From Dyadobacter beijingensis DSM 21582 (GTDB lineage Bacteria > Bacteroidota > Bacteroidia > Cytophagales > Spirosomataceae), in contig NZ_KB907788.1 of NCBI RefSeq assembly GCF_000382205.1, positions 372,001 to 436,000 on the forward strand: a stretch of DNA of 64,000 nucleotides. Direction: 5' to 3'. The notes under the pieces are model-generated. The model was not told where the DNA came from. It ran no database searches and saw only the letters and a list, made by a program, of their open reading frames with translations. Positions 51,034-61,096 of this stretch are shown piece after piece. The translations under genes and the position numbers were made by a program. How positions within the stretch are numbered: the stretch's first letter is position 1; each line of letters opens with the position of its first letter.

Positions 51034-54000
51034 ATGATCCGATTTCTGCTTACCCTTCTTGTTTCCTGTTTTTCCCTCACTTGTATTGCACAAAGTCCGT
51101 CCATCAGGATCCTCAATGTCAAATCCGACAACTATTGCACCGGTACCGATCTGGTGATTAGTGTGGCTGTAACCGGCACATTTCCGGCGGGTAACCAATT
51201 TTCGGTCGTCGTGCGCCGCGACTGGGACGCCTCGCCGGAAGTATGGACGTACCCGGCCGAGTTGAAAGGTAGTGAACTGATTACGAACCTGAAAGATGCG
51301 AAGCTGGCTAACTACGAGCGTATTGTACTGAAAGTGGTCTCTTCGAACCCGAAAACCGAAACGGAGAACGTCTCGTTCAGGGTTATTTCAAAAAGCACCC
51401 TGCGCATTGCCACCCGGCTGGGCCTGGCAGCGGATACCGTCAACACCGGCGACCCGATCGAGTTGGGACTGACCGTTTCGCCTCCGAGCCCCGGCGAGGT
51501 CACCTTGAATACAGGTGAAAAATTCCAGCTGCTGTATCCGTCGTACGGCTCGGAATCCTATAAAACCAACATCAAATTGCCGCTGGCAAAGGCCGGTACC
51601 TATTCCGTAAAAGAAGCGTCGAATGCGTGCGGGCCGATGGCCGTGAGCGGCCAGGTAACCGTGCGGACTAATCAGCTCGATTTTTACCCAACCTCTGTTT
51701 TTCCGCACACCGTTTGCGAGGGCGGGGAGTTCAAAGTAGGTTTCAGTACCGGCGGGCAGGATTTTGCAGCCGGTACCCAGTTCAAACTCCGGGTGTACAA
51801 AGGCGACGAATATGCCGAGCAGCTTGATTACGCCGACGTGCCTGCCACGCTCACAGGTAAAAACGAGCTAACGGCCCGTTTTCCCGAGAAATTCGCGTTG
51901 GACGCATTTTCGACGCAATTCCGGATCGGGATCGTCACCACGAATCCGGCATCGGTCACCCGGAACGACGGCCTCGATATCTGGGTTAGCCCGAAACCGG
52001 CATTCAAACTCACGACTGAAAACCCCAGTGTCGTACTCGGTCAGTCGGCGAGGCTGAATGCACAGCTCTCCGGGATGCCCCCGTATCTGATCACCTTCAC
52101 CAATGGCCAGAAAATGACCAGCAGCCAGCTGGATGTTTACCCCAAAGCCACCGCCGAATACAAGGTTAAAACGTTCGAAACAGGGTGCGGCGTGATCGAA
52201 AACCCGGTCCACACGCCCGTGACGGTAACGGTGCGGCCCGGCCTTTACCTGGGCACGCCCAACAGCTACGTCAACCGGAACTTCTGCGCCGGGCAAACCG
52301 TGCGGCTGCCGTTCATCGCCGTGGGCACCGGCAGCCAGACTACCTTTACCGTGGAAGCCCTCACGCGCGACAATCAGAAATTTGTATTTCAGGCCAAAGT
52401 CGCAGGCGATAGCGTGGAGTTCACCATTCCGGTCGATAACAGCCGTGACCCGCTGAAAAATTATGGAATGGTTTCCCGCGCGCGGCTCGTGTCGGCCAAC
52501 CCGGCGATGGCGTCGGAAGCGACCTACCTGACGATCCAGGGCGAACCGTTCATGACATTCAGCAACCTCTCGCTGAAATCCGTTCCGTTTCCTTCCACGG
52601 TCCGGATGGATTACGACCTGCATGGCGGCGGGCCGTTTGTGCTCGAATATGCCGATGGAACGAGCCGTTCGTGGGACGCGAGCAATTACTGGCATTACCA
52701 GTTTATCCGAAAAGACACCATTTTTCAGTTGAAATCGCTTTCAAATCAATGCTTCCGCACCACCGGCCTGCCTGCATTTCCGTTGAAAGTGGAAAAGCCT
52801 GCCGACCAGTCGCCGGCGCTGTTCCTCGCATTTCCTTATCGGGGATATTGCATGGGCGACAGCGTGGAGGTGGAGGTATTTTTCAACGGTAAATTCGAAG
52901 CAGGCAACGTTTTTACCATTGCCTATTCCAAAGACGCGCAGTCACAGGAATTCCCGCTGATGACCATCACCAAGCAGGGCAGGTATAAGATCAGGATTCC
53001 GGGCGACGGGAGGAGTACATTTACTGCCAGCCTTTTGCTGACTTCCAGCTTGCCGAGGCTCGTTTCTGAGACGGAACGATTCGACCTGCGCCCCAAATCG
53101 CTGTATCTTGGCCTGTACCCGGATGGCAGCCAGGGCAGCCCTGCCACCATTTCCAACAATGGCGGTAAACAGTCGCTGATGGTGCGGTCCATGCCTTTTA
53201 CGACGGTTAAATACAATGTCAACGGCCAGCCCGGCACAATCGTCACCGACAGCCAGGGCGACGGCCGGTTCGAAACGTCGCTGCCGCCCAACCAGGTATC
53301 GGTATTCCAGGCCACTTCGGCCGTGAATGCGTGCGGGAACCTCGAAAAGACGGTCAGTTCCTATCTGTATTTCAAAGAATATACCTTGACGATCGGGTAC
53401 CCGTACGAGAACGTGTATTGCGCAGGCACGCAGGCAAAAGTCACATTCGACGTGCGGGAGGGACAGGCGCCGGCGGGGACGCAGTTCACCCTGCAAATGA
53501 GCACGCCCGAAAGCAGCAATACGTTTGTCGATATCGCCACCATCACCGATGGCCGTGCATTTACCATTACCATTCCCGAAAGGCCGGCGGGCATTTACTA
53601 CATGCGGGTGCGATCCAATGCAGGCGTACAGTCCGATCCGGCAGTTTACCGCATCGGCCGCAAGCCGGAGGTGGTATTGGGCTCGCACGCGCAGCCGGGC
53701 AATGAGCCTACCCTGGCGGTGCCGTATGGCGGGGATGTGCATTTGTATGTGCGCAACACCGGTACTGCTCCGTGGAATGTGCAGTTTGCCGATGGGCAGG
53801 TAGAACGCAGCGATCAGGAGGAGATTTACTATACAAAAAAGGTTACCGGGCCGGAGGTATTTACATTGGCCAAGGCCTGGAATACGTGCGGGTTCGGAAC
53901 GGTATCGGGCAAGGTTACCGTGAATGTGAAGCCCGTATTGAAGGTATCGCATGTGCCGGAAACAGGGCCGGGAATCTTCTGCGCCGGACAACCGGTGGAA

Positions 54001-55323
54001 GTAGGGTATAAAATTTCCGGCATTCCGTCGCTGGGTAATAACTATCTGGTTTTCACGCTCACCCGTGGAACGCAAAAACTGGCTAAGCTGGACTCGACCC
54101 AAAAGCTGGAAGGGACCATGCTGCTGCGCATTCCGTCGGGATATGTGGGCGACCAAACGCTCGGCGTCGTGGCTACCGTCCAATCCATGGACCTGTCGGG
54201 AAGCCTGGCTTTCCAGCCCTACCAGGTTCCGGATATGACCTTATTCGGGAACAATAGCATCCAGGCCGGGCAGACTGTCAGATTGTTTGTGCGCGCCAAT
54301 GCCGCATTTGCGCAGAATACCATTTTCGAGCTCTCGGATGGGACTAGTTATTCGTTCGGAATCCCCGCGAAAGGGCGCATAATGGAAATTGAAAAACAGC
54401 CGGCGGCAACCACTACCTACACTTTGAAGGCGCCGGGGAGTGTTTGCGGCGTGGGCAAGGTGAACGGTTCGGCAACGATAACGGTAGAGCCGAAAAAGCA
54501 GAAATCGCTCAGTATCCAATCGGTAGAGGCGATCGGCAAGTGGTATCGCTGCGCTTCGGATACGGTTTCCGTGAGTTTTTATTCCAATGGCGATCTGACA
54601 GGCGCCGTATACACCGTGCATTTGTCGGACTCGCTGGGCGAAAATTTCAGGCCTATCCCCACATTCGGTACGGGCTCACCGCTCCGGGCGGTCATTCCTG
54701 CCGGTACGAAGGCTGGAAACAGCTACCGCATTCGCATCACGTCCAGTGACCCGGATATGCAAACGGCTACCATGTCCGCATTAGTGGGAATCGAAGCATA
54801 TGCAACCGCGCGGCTTACGGCATCGGAGGTATTTTATCAGACGGGCCAAAAGACCTACATGGTCGTTCAATTCGAAGGCAGCGGACCTTTCAATTACCGG
54901 TATGGTATCGGAAGCGAAAGTATCCAACGCTATCCGTCGGGTAACCCTGACTCGCTGCTGCTGCGCCCGGTGAGCGACGCGGTGGAGTATAGGCTGCTGG
55001 AAGTAAGGAATGTATGTGGGGTAGGGAAGCTCAGAGACCCGTCGGTACTGAAAGTTGAACTCATTACTGGCACGGAGCCATCGCCCTCGGACGAAGTCCT
55101 GCGCTTCGGTCCGAACCCGACGGGCGGCGTGGTGGACATGTGGTTCCGTGATGCCGCGCAGCGGGATATTCTGCTGTACAACGCGCACGGTACCCGATTG
55201 AAACAGCTTCGTTCACGCAGTTCCAATGCGGCTATCCAGCTAAGCGGGCAGCCTGCGGGTGTTTATTTGCTTGAAATCAAAGGAAAAAGGGGTACCGCGC
55301 GCTACCGCATTATCAAGAACTAA
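51034..55323 (+). CDS. T9SS-secreted seven-repeat protein, twin A
   Basis: A 1429-residue exported protein (signal MIRFLLTLLVSCFSLTCIA). It consists of about seven repeats of roughly 190 residues. Each opens with a Cys-containing motif (YCTGTDLVISVAVTG at Cys35, VCEGGEFKVGFSTG at Cys228, FCAGQTVRLPFIAVG at Cys418, YCMGDSVEVEVFFNG and so on) and closes with a second Cys motif (NACGPMAVSGQVTV, GCGVIENPVHTPVTV, TCGFGTVSGKVTV). Each unit looks like two Ig-like or PKD-like sandwiches with a possible disulfide. A type A sorting tail begins near FGPNPTGG. It is 18 nt upstream of a second gene of identical length; a filamentous surface adhesin is inferred. Confidence 0.85.
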   Translation: MIRFLLTLLVSCFSLTCIAQSPSIRILNVKSDNYCTGTDLVISVAVTGTFPAGNQFSVVVRRDWDASPEVWTYPAELKGSELITNLKDAKLANYERIVLKVVSSNPKTETENVSFRVISKSTLRIATRLGLAADTVNTGDPIELGLTVSPPSPGEVTLNTGEKFQLLYPSYGSESYKTNIKLPLAKAGTYSVKEASNACGPMAVSGQVTVRTNQLDFYPTSVFPHTVCEGGEFKVGFSTGGQDFAAGTQFKLRVYKGDEYAEQLDYADVPATLTGKNELTARFPEKFALDAFSTQFRIGIVTTNPASVTRNDGLDIWVSPKPAFKLTTENPSVVLGQSARLNAQLSGMPPYLITFTNGQKMTSSQLDVYPKATAEYKVKTFETGCGVIENPVHTPVTVTVRPGLYLGTPNSYVNRNFCAGQTVRLPFIAVGTGSQTTFTVEALTRDNQKFVFQAKVAGDSVEFTIPVDNSRDPLKNYGMVSRARLVSANPAMASEATYLTIQGEPFMTFSNLSLKSVPFPSTVRMDYDLHGGGPFVLEYADGTSRSWDASNYWHYQFIRKDTIFQLKSLSNQCFRTTGLPAFPLKVEKPADQSPALFLAFPYRGYCMGDSVEVEVFFNGKFEAGNVFTIAYSKDAQSQEFPLMTITKQGRYKIRIPGDGRSTFTASLLLTSSLPRLVSETERFDLRPKSLYLGLYPDGSQGSPATISNNGGKQSLMVRSMPFTTVKYNVNGQPGTIVTDSQGDGRFETSLPPNQVSVFQATSAVNACGNLEKTVSSYLYFKEYTLTIGYPYENVYCAGTQAKVTFDVREGQAPAGTQFTLQMSTPESSNTFVDIATITDGRAFTITIPERPAGIYYMRVRSNAGVQSDPAVYRIGRKPEVVLGSHAQPGNEPTLAVPYGGDVHLYVRNTGTAPWNVQFADGQVERSDQEEIYYTKKVTGPEVFTLAKAWNTCGFGTVSGKVTVNVKPVLKVSHVPETGPGIFCAGQPVEVGYKISGIPSLGNNYLVFTLTRGTQKLAKLDSTQKLEGTMLLRIPSGYVGDQTLGVVATVQSMDLSGSLAFQPYQVPDMTLFGNNSIQAGQTVRLFVRANAAFAQNTIFELSDGTSYSFGIPAKGRIMEIEKQPAATTTYTLKAPGSVCGVGKVNGSATITVEPKKQKSLSIQSVEAIGKWYRCASDTVSVSFYSNGDLTGAVYTVHLSDSLGENFRPIPTFGTGSPLRAVIPAGTKAGNSYRIRITSSDPDMQTATMSALVGIEAYATARLTASEVFYQTGQKTYMVVQFEGSGPFNYRYGIGSESIQRYPSGNPDSLLLRPVSDAVEYRLLEVRNVCGVGKLRDPSVLKVELITGTEPSPSDEVLRFGPNPTGGVVDMWFRDAAQRDILLYNAHGTRLKQLRSRSSNAAIQLSGQPAGVYLLEIKGKRGTARYRIIKN

Positions 55324-55341
55324 CAAAACCAGCCGCAACCA

Positions 55342-58300
55342 TTGCCGATGTTTACCAGAATTCTATTCGTTTTCGCATTCTTATTGTTTGGCGGGGGTAT
55401 TTATGCCCAGTCAACCGGCCCGGCCATTACCATCGAGCCAGGTAATCTGACCCGCGTCTGCTCGTTTCGAGAAATCTCCCTGCCGGCCCGGCTGACGGGT
55501 ACCTTTAACGCGAGTAACCAGTTTTTCATAGAGTTTACGGATGGCTGGTCCGATAAGGTTATTGCCCGTTTTCCGGCGGTGATGCGGTCGGGAAACATCG
55601 TCGCGAGCGTCAATTCGGATACGTTGCGGAGCGAGAGCTACCTCATAGGGCGGGTCGTGTCAACAAACCCGGCGGTGAAGAGCAACCAGGCGCAGCTCGG
55701 CGCATTTACCTCGCGGGGAGCAGTGACGCTCGCCGGCCCGACGACGCTTACCGACACGGTGAATGCCGGTGCCAGCGTGCAGGCCATTTTCTCGAACAGC
55801 GCCAACAATGCGGTAACCATTACGCTCAACGACAGCACGCGGTTGTCACTGGCGCCTGGCAACACCCCGGTGAATATTCCGGTGAATGCTTCGGGGGAAA
55901 TTTTCATCACCAAAGCGGTCAACAGCTGCGGGGTGGCCGTACCGTTTTCGGGGAGCAGGAGGCATCAGGTCAATTCCCTGACCATAGTCCCATTCAAATT
56001 CCTGGATGCGGGCATGTGCAAGGGCAGCCGCGTGCACCTTACTTATGCGATCACCGGCGGCACCCTCCCGCCATCCGCGCGCTTCCGGCTGCGGTTTGAA
56101 GAGCGGTATTACGACGATGCCCCCGGAAGGAAGGTTTTTGAAGTGCCGGCGACCGTCGAATCCCCGGGCGTGCTGGCGGCGACGATACCGGAGCAGGCGG
56201 ACCTGAAATACGGGCAGGGCCTGAAAGTGTACATTATCGTCGATTCGCCGGCCCTGGTGAGCCCGGCCCTGGCCGACTACGTCAGCATCGCCGCCAAGCC
56301 CGACGCCCGCATTACCAGCGAGAGCAGCACCATTGTGCCCGGAGACTATTTCGGGGTATCGGTCCAGCTGTACGGCGCGGGGCCGTTTACGGTGGAAATG
56401 ACAAACGGCCAGGTTTTTCATACGAACGACACCTATCTGTCGGCCACCTATTACCCGGTGAAAACGGAAACATTCGCCGTCAAATCGCTGAAATCCCGCT
56501 GCGGTGCCACAACCGATGTTTCCAAACGCAATGTGGTAGTGACCCTGGCGCCGGGTATTTTTGTGCCGTTTACAGGCGGAAAGCAAGTGGATATTTGTGA
56601 AAATCAAAAAGTCAGGCTGCCATTTGTTTCTACCGCGGCGCTGACGGCAAATACCCGCTATACGGTGGTGGGCACAGCCGGCACGACAACGTTTGAATTT
56701 GAAGGTAAGGTTGTCAATGATTCCATCGAATTCACGATCCCCTTTTCAACGGCGGCTATGGGGCGCGACGGCTACTTTTCGATCCGCAGCCTGCGCGTGA
56801 AAACGACGAACCCGGCCTACACCGCACCCGAAGTTTTCGGCTACCGCATAAACGGTATTCCGAAAATTACCTACCGGCTCACGAAGCCCGCCGTGCTGCC
56901 GTACCCCAAATTTTACGACTACATTACCGTGATCGACGGCGGCGCGCCTTTCACGGTCACTTATCCCAACGGCGAAATGGACCGCTGGGAGTTTACGGAG
57001 AAGCTGGAACGGACATTTTTCGAGAAATCGGGCAGCTACCAGTTGAAGCGGGTGCAGAATGTGTGCTATTCCAACGAGCAGATCGAGCCGTTGAATGTGA
57101 CGGTGCAGTCATATACTGCTAAAACGCCGGCGATCAGCGTGCGGCCTGCATCCGCCCAGAGCGTGACGTGTACCAACGACAGCATTGAGGTCTATTTTGA
57201 CGCATATGGCGAATTTGCCGCCGATAACGAGTTCAGGATTTTTAGTGTATACAACACATCCAAAGCGCTGCTGACCGTAAAGAAGCCGGGGCGTTACAAG
57301 CTGCCGCTGACCGACGAGGAGGCGAAGGCCATGGATTATATCAATGTGGCTTCCACGAACCCGGTCGTGACCGGCGAGGCCGTGAGCAGGGTGTACCGGG
57401 AGATCAAGCCTTTTCTCTATGCGGCGGGTACCGAGCAAACCAGCGCGGATAATCCGCTGGTCGTGAATATGGACGAGCAGGTGTGGACCAACGGGCTATG
57501 GGATATCCGCAGCAACCGCCAGGACAGCTATAATCCGTACGCTTTCGAGGTGTCGGGCGGCGGGCGCGATTATCGTTTCGAGAAATTTTCCAATGAATAT
57601 AATTTCGCTGTCGCGCCGCCGCGCTCGGTGGTGACGCCGTTCGTGCTGAAAACGGTGAGCAATGCATGCGGCACGACGGACGTCAATGCTACTTCCTATG
57701 TGCTTTGGAAGGGTTATAACCTGCTGATGAAGAACTTCGAATATGAACGTGCCTATTGTCCCGGCGAGGAAATATGGGTGCCGTTCGGCATCCAGGGTAC
57801 GGCGCCGGGCACCACGCCCGTGCATTTGCAGATCGCCACGCTGGGCGGCACGTTCACGACCCTGGGCACCGTACCGATTTCGGCAGGAGAATTCCGGGTA
57901 AAGGTGCCCGAGCTGGAAGAAGGACAGTATTCGATCCGCATCATTTCCGAGGATAAAACGGAAGCGTCCAACGCGACGATCCGCATTAATACCAAACCGA
58001 CTGCCACCGTCGCGTACGACCAGTTCGGCCAGCCGCCAGCCAACGGGCAGATCAACGCCGGACAAAAAGTGGCGGTTAACTACATTCTGACCGGCGGAGG
58101 GCCTTACCGCCTCACGGCCACGGGACTGGGCGATGAAACGTCCGACGGAGGTCTTTACCGCGAATTCCAGCCGGAGCAGGATATGGTTTTCGAAGTGAAA
58201 TCCGTGAGCAACCGCTGTGGTTATGGAACGGCAGCCGGGAACCTGTCCGTGAAAGTGACGCCGGTAATCCGCACATTGACCTTCGCCAATACCGCCGTAT

Positions 58301-59631
58301 GCACTGGCGGAACCGTGGATGTTACCTACGAGGTGCTGGGGAAAATTCCGGATGGGCAGAATATCGTATTTCAATTGGTTAATGCCAATGGGGCTAGGCG
58401 CGAGATAGGGGCTACACGGGTGAATGCGGGAACGATCGCATTGTCCATACCGGCCGAATGGCCGCTCAGCGGGAATATGCTGGTGTGCAGCATTGGCGGT
58501 ACCGCCGTATCGGCAAGCCAGCCGATGGTAGTAGGTAAGCCGGCCGAGCTGGAACTGACAGGCAATGTGAATGTGAATGCCGGGGACCAGACGGCCATAG
58601 AGCTGCGGGCTAAAACAGCGGGTAACCTGCCCGTCAAAATCAGGCTCTCCGACGGCGTCGAGCGTGAGATCCAGTTCTTCTACATGGGTGCGGCTGCCGT
58701 GCTGGTGAAGCCGGTCGCGACGACGACCTACCGCATCCTGGAAGCGTCCAGCACGTGCGGTACCGTGCCGTTTTCCGGCACCGCTACCGTGACGGTCATT
58801 CCTGCCGGTGCCCGGAATGTGAAAACTACCTACGTGACCGGGCCAAATCCTGCCAGCCTTTGCGAGGAGGATTCGGTCATCGTGCATTTCGTCGCTACGG
58901 GCAGTTTTTCGGCGGGCAACCGTTTTGGCATACAGCTGCTGGATGACCAGGGTAAGATGTTGAAGGAATGGGTGCCGGGCGGCCAGGTTTCGCCTTTGAA
59001 AACCCTATTCCCGGCCGGTATCGACCCGAAAGTGTCGTTCCGGGTGCGCGTCGTGGCCTCGGACGCAGGAACTTCGTCTGCTGACTATATGTACCCCGTT
59101 ACGCTGAAAAGCAAAGCGACGGCGGCATTCGAATCTGCGCAGGTTGTACCGGATCCGGCGGGCAACGCGAAAGTGGTGGTGAAGTTTACGGGCACCGGTT
59201 CGTGGACTTACAGCTACGCCAACGACCTCGAAACGTTCCGTCGCACTTCTTTTTATGAAACAGATACCATTGCGCTTACCAATGTCCGGCAGGCGACCTA
59301 TCAGCTGGTGTCCGTTCGGAATGACTGCGGTACCGGGAAAATCATTGAACCTTCGAAAGTAGCGGTGGCGGTGGTGCTGGGTGTCGAAAATCCCGTATAC
59401 GAGGAGGTAACGCTCGCCCCCAACCCCGTGCGCGACCGGCTGAGACTGATCTTCAAACAGGCGGAAAGCCGCACGATCGTGGTATCCGATGCCGCAGGCA
59501 GGCGATTGTTCGGGCAGAAGGCACATCAGCAGGAGGAGGTGATCGATATGTCGCATTTGCCGGCGGGCATTTACATCCTGCAAATCGAATCCCGGCGCGG
59601 TGTGCACGCAGTGAAGGTGCTGCGGGAATAA
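55342..59631 (+). CDS. T9SS-secreted seven-repeat protein, twin B
   Basis: Again 1429 residues, exactly the length of its upstream neighbour, with a signal peptide (MFTRILFVFAFLLFGGGIYA). The same seven-repeat plan is visible: VCSFREISLPARLTG, MCKGSRVHLTYAITG, ICENQKVRLPFVSTA, TCTNDSIEVYFDAYG, YCPGEEIWVPFGIQG, VCTGGTVDVTYEVLG and LCEEDSVIVHFVATG, each with a later Cys partner such as SCGVAVPFSG or RCGYGTAAGN. The sorting tail starts at LAPNPVRD and ends in HAVKVLRE. By eye the sequences have diverged considerably, so this is an old tandem duplication with length held constant. The two are probably coexpressed. Confidence 0.85.
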   Translation: MPMFTRILFVFAFLLFGGGIYAQSTGPAITIEPGNLTRVCSFREISLPARLTGTFNASNQFFIEFTDGWSDKVIARFPAVMRSGNIVASVNSDTLRSESYLIGRVVSTNPAVKSNQAQLGAFTSRGAVTLAGPTTLTDTVNAGASVQAIFSNSANNAVTITLNDSTRLSLAPGNTPVNIPVNASGEIFITKAVNSCGVAVPFSGSRRHQVNSLTIVPFKFLDAGMCKGSRVHLTYAITGGTLPPSARFRLRFEERYYDDAPGRKVFEVPATVESPGVLAATIPEQADLKYGQGLKVYIIVDSPALVSPALADYVSIAAKPDARITSESSTIVPGDYFGVSVQLYGAGPFTVEMTNGQVFHTNDTYLSATYYPVKTETFAVKSLKSRCGATTDVSKRNVVVTLAPGIFVPFTGGKQVDICENQKVRLPFVSTAALTANTRYTVVGTAGTTTFEFEGKVVNDSIEFTIPFSTAAMGRDGYFSIRSLRVKTTNPAYTAPEVFGYRINGIPKITYRLTKPAVLPYPKFYDYITVIDGGAPFTVTYPNGEMDRWEFTEKLERTFFEKSGSYQLKRVQNVCYSNEQIEPLNVTVQSYTAKTPAISVRPASAQSVTCTNDSIEVYFDAYGEFAADNEFRIFSVYNTSKALLTVKKPGRYKLPLTDEEAKAMDYINVASTNPVVTGEAVSRVYREIKPFLYAAGTEQTSADNPLVVNMDEQVWTNGLWDIRSNRQDSYNPYAFEVSGGGRDYRFEKFSNEYNFAVAPPRSVVTPFVLKTVSNACGTTDVNATSYVLWKGYNLLMKNFEYERAYCPGEEIWVPFGIQGTAPGTTPVHLQIATLGGTFTTLGTVPISAGEFRVKVPELEEGQYSIRIISEDKTEASNATIRINTKPTATVAYDQFGQPPANGQINAGQKVAVNYILTGGGPYRLTATGLGDETSDGGLYREFQPEQDMVFEVKSVSNRCGYGTAAGNLSVKVTPVIRTLTFANTAVCTGGTVDVTYEVLGKIPDGQNIVFQLVNANGARREIGATRVNAGTIALSIPAEWPLSGNMLVCSIGGTAVSASQPMVVGKPAELELTGNVNVNAGDQTAIELRAKTAGNLPVKIRLSDGVEREIQFFYMGAAAVLVKPVATTTYRILEASSTCGTVPFSGTATVTVIPAGARNVKTTYVTGPNPASLCEEDSVIVHFVATGSFSAGNRFGIQLLDDQGKMLKEWVPGGQVSPLKTLFPAGIDPKVSFRVRVVASDAGTSSADYMYPVTLKSKATAAFESAQVVPDPAGNAKVVVKFTGTGSWTYSYANDLETFRRTSFYETDTIALTNVRQATYQLVSVRNDCGTGKIIEPSKVAVAVVLGVENPVYEEVTLAPNPVRDRLRLIFKQAESRTIVVSDAAGRRLFGQKAHQQEEVIDMSHLPAGIYILQIESRRGVHAVKVLRE

Positions 59632-59827
59632 CCGTGCGTTTTTTGCCCAGTCAGGCAGGTGTGGTGAGGGGGGATTGGGACAATGCGTTTGTTGGCGTCC
59701 GTTCTACGCGAGTTTCATTGACAATGCCCGTATCCCAGGTATTGGAATGACTTTTTTCAGTACCCACTTTATTACTAATGCAGATCGGCAGCCATGAAAG
59801 GTTCGTGACGCTTACACGAGAATTGAT

Positions 59828-60232
59828 ATGAAAGGACCTGGTAATATTTCTATCCTCCTGGTGGACGACGATGTCGATGATCAGGAGATTTTCCTCCTCA
59901 CAGTGCGGGACACGGGCAAGGAAGTGGATTGCGAGTTTGCATGCGACGGCATTCAGGCATTGCAGAAGCTGGGAGAAGGTGCCTATGCGCCGCACGTCAT
60001 CTTTATCGATATCAATATGCCTAAAATGAATGGCATGGAGCTCCTGGCGGAACTGAAACAGGACCCGCGCCTGCGGGAAACGCCTGTATATATGTACTCC
60101 ACCTCGGACCAGAAGGAAATCGTCACACGCTGCATGGAGCTGGGTGCCTCGGGTTTTATGAAAAAGACCCCCGATATCGACGAACTGCGGAGAGAATTCA
60201 TCCAGGTAATCGACAAACGCCCCGTCTCATGA
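59828..60232 (+). CDS. Single-domain response regulator
   Basis: A 134-residue receiver-only protein. The acidic pair is LLVDDDVDDQEIF, the phosphoacceptor is in VIFIDINMPKMNG, then MYSTSDQKE with the conserved Ser/Thr position and GFMKKTPDIDEL with the conserved Lys. It has the Rcp1-like form used in phosphorelays or with bacteriophytochromes. No kinase lies beside it. A 196-nt gap with no recognised feature separates it from the T9SS gene. Confidence 0.92.
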   Translation: MKGPGNISILLVDDDVDDQEIFLLTVRDTGKEVDCEFACDGIQALQKLGEGAYAPHVIFIDINMPKMNGMELLAELKQDPRLRETPVYMYSTSDQKEIVTRCMELGASGFMKKTPDIDELRREFIQVIDKRPVS

Positions 60233-60362
60233 CCGGACGCCCTATGCCGTTTCGTCCTGCGGTTTCCTGCTTAATTGCTATGTAGCCAGCAGTTTACGAG
60301 TTTTAGATTATGTCAATATCGTTTAGGAAAATGATAATATCCGAAGAGAATTGTGCCAAAAA

Positions 60363-60394
60363 TTGTTCTATTTAAACATTTTTTGGTATTTTTG
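60363..60394 (+). promoter_or_regulatory. Possible promoter giving a near-leaderless sigma transcript
   Basis: TTG (60363-60365), 21 nt and TATTTTTG (60387-60394) fit the Bacteroidota consensus, but the ATG of the sigma gene is at 60400, so transcription would start at or beside the start codon. The local A/T richness makes a chance match possible. Confidence 0.35.
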
Positions 60395-60399
60395 ATTAA

Positions 60400-61011
60400 A
60401 TGCAAAAACCTGGCTATTTGGCTTCATCATTTACCGATACCGACGATAGAGTTCTCTGGCAGCGCTTCCGGCAGGGCGACGAGGAGGCATTCACCTTACT
60501 GTATCAGCGGTATGTCAGGGTCCTGTACAGCTACGGCAAGAAGCTTGTTACCGAAGATATGGTGGTCGAGGACCTGGTCCAGGATTTGTTTATCGATCTC
60601 TGGCAAAGCCGCACCCGCCTGGCCGACGCCGAATCCCCCCGTTTTTACCTTTTCCGATCGCTGCGCAGGCGTATACACAAGGCTTGCAACGGGCGCCTCA
60701 GCGAGCGCTGGGAGCATATCGACGAGGATTTTCTGCCGGTAACCCTGCCGAAGGAAAGCGAAATCATCGAATCGGAGCAGTTTCAGAAGCAAAAAGATGA
60801 AATTGATGCCTGGCTCAAAAGCCTCCCCGGCCGCCAGTACGAAGTAATGATCCTTCGTTTTTACCAGGATTTCAGCTATTCGGAAATTTCCGAAATACTT
60901 ACCATCAATGAGCAATCGGTGCGAAACCTGGTGCAAAGGGCCGTTTGCAAGCTCCGCCAGCTCACCATTTCTCTCTGCATTTCGGGATTATTGCTGTTTC
61001 TTCTAAAATAG
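60400..61011 (+). CDS. ECF RNA polymerase sigma factor (second module)
   Basis: A 203-residue sigma-70 family protein. Region 2 is at about residues 20-90 (FRQGDEEAFTLLYQRYVRVL, EDLVQDLFIDLWQSRTRL) and region 4 at about 135-188 (LPGRQYEVMILRFYQDFSYS, then EISEILTINEQSVRNLVQRA). A C-terminal hydrophobic tail (LTISLCISGLLLFLLK) is unusual in length and could interact with a membrane. It is 85 nt upstream of a FecR-type gene and then a SusC-like receptor, the typical regulatory set for glycan uptake loci. Confidence 0.92.
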   Translation: MQKPGYLASSFTDTDDRVLWQRFRQGDEEAFTLLYQRYVRVLYSYGKKLVTEDMVVEDLVQDLFIDLWQSRTRLADAESPRFYLFRSLRRRIHKACNGRLSERWEHIDEDFLPVTLPKESEIIESEQFQKQKDEIDAWLKSLPGRQYEVMILRFYQDFSYSEISEILTINEQSVRNLVQRAVCKLRQLTISLCISGLLLFLLK

Positions 61012-61043
61012 TTTCTCCAAAGTGAGTTAAACGCCCCGCCATT

Positions 61044-61064
61044 GTGCTCTTTCTTATTGAGCAC
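61044..61064 (+). promoter_or_regulatory. Small stem-loop between second sigma and FecR genes
   Basis: GTGCTC (61044-61049) and GAGCAC (61059-61064) form a 6-bp stem with a 9-nt loop, followed after six bases by a TTTTTT run. It could be a weak terminator or attenuator analogous in position to the stem-loop at 8636-8675. Confidence 0.4.
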
Positions 61065-61096
61065 CATTTCAATTTTTTCATTAAATAATTATACTG

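Noticed and set aside
57496..58887. 463-codon antisense frame in twin B; similar long frames at 52942-54183, 46980-48089, 32249-33337 and 23488-24552
   Set aside because: All lie inside strongly supported genes on the other strand and are rich in Arg, His and Pro as expected for shadows.
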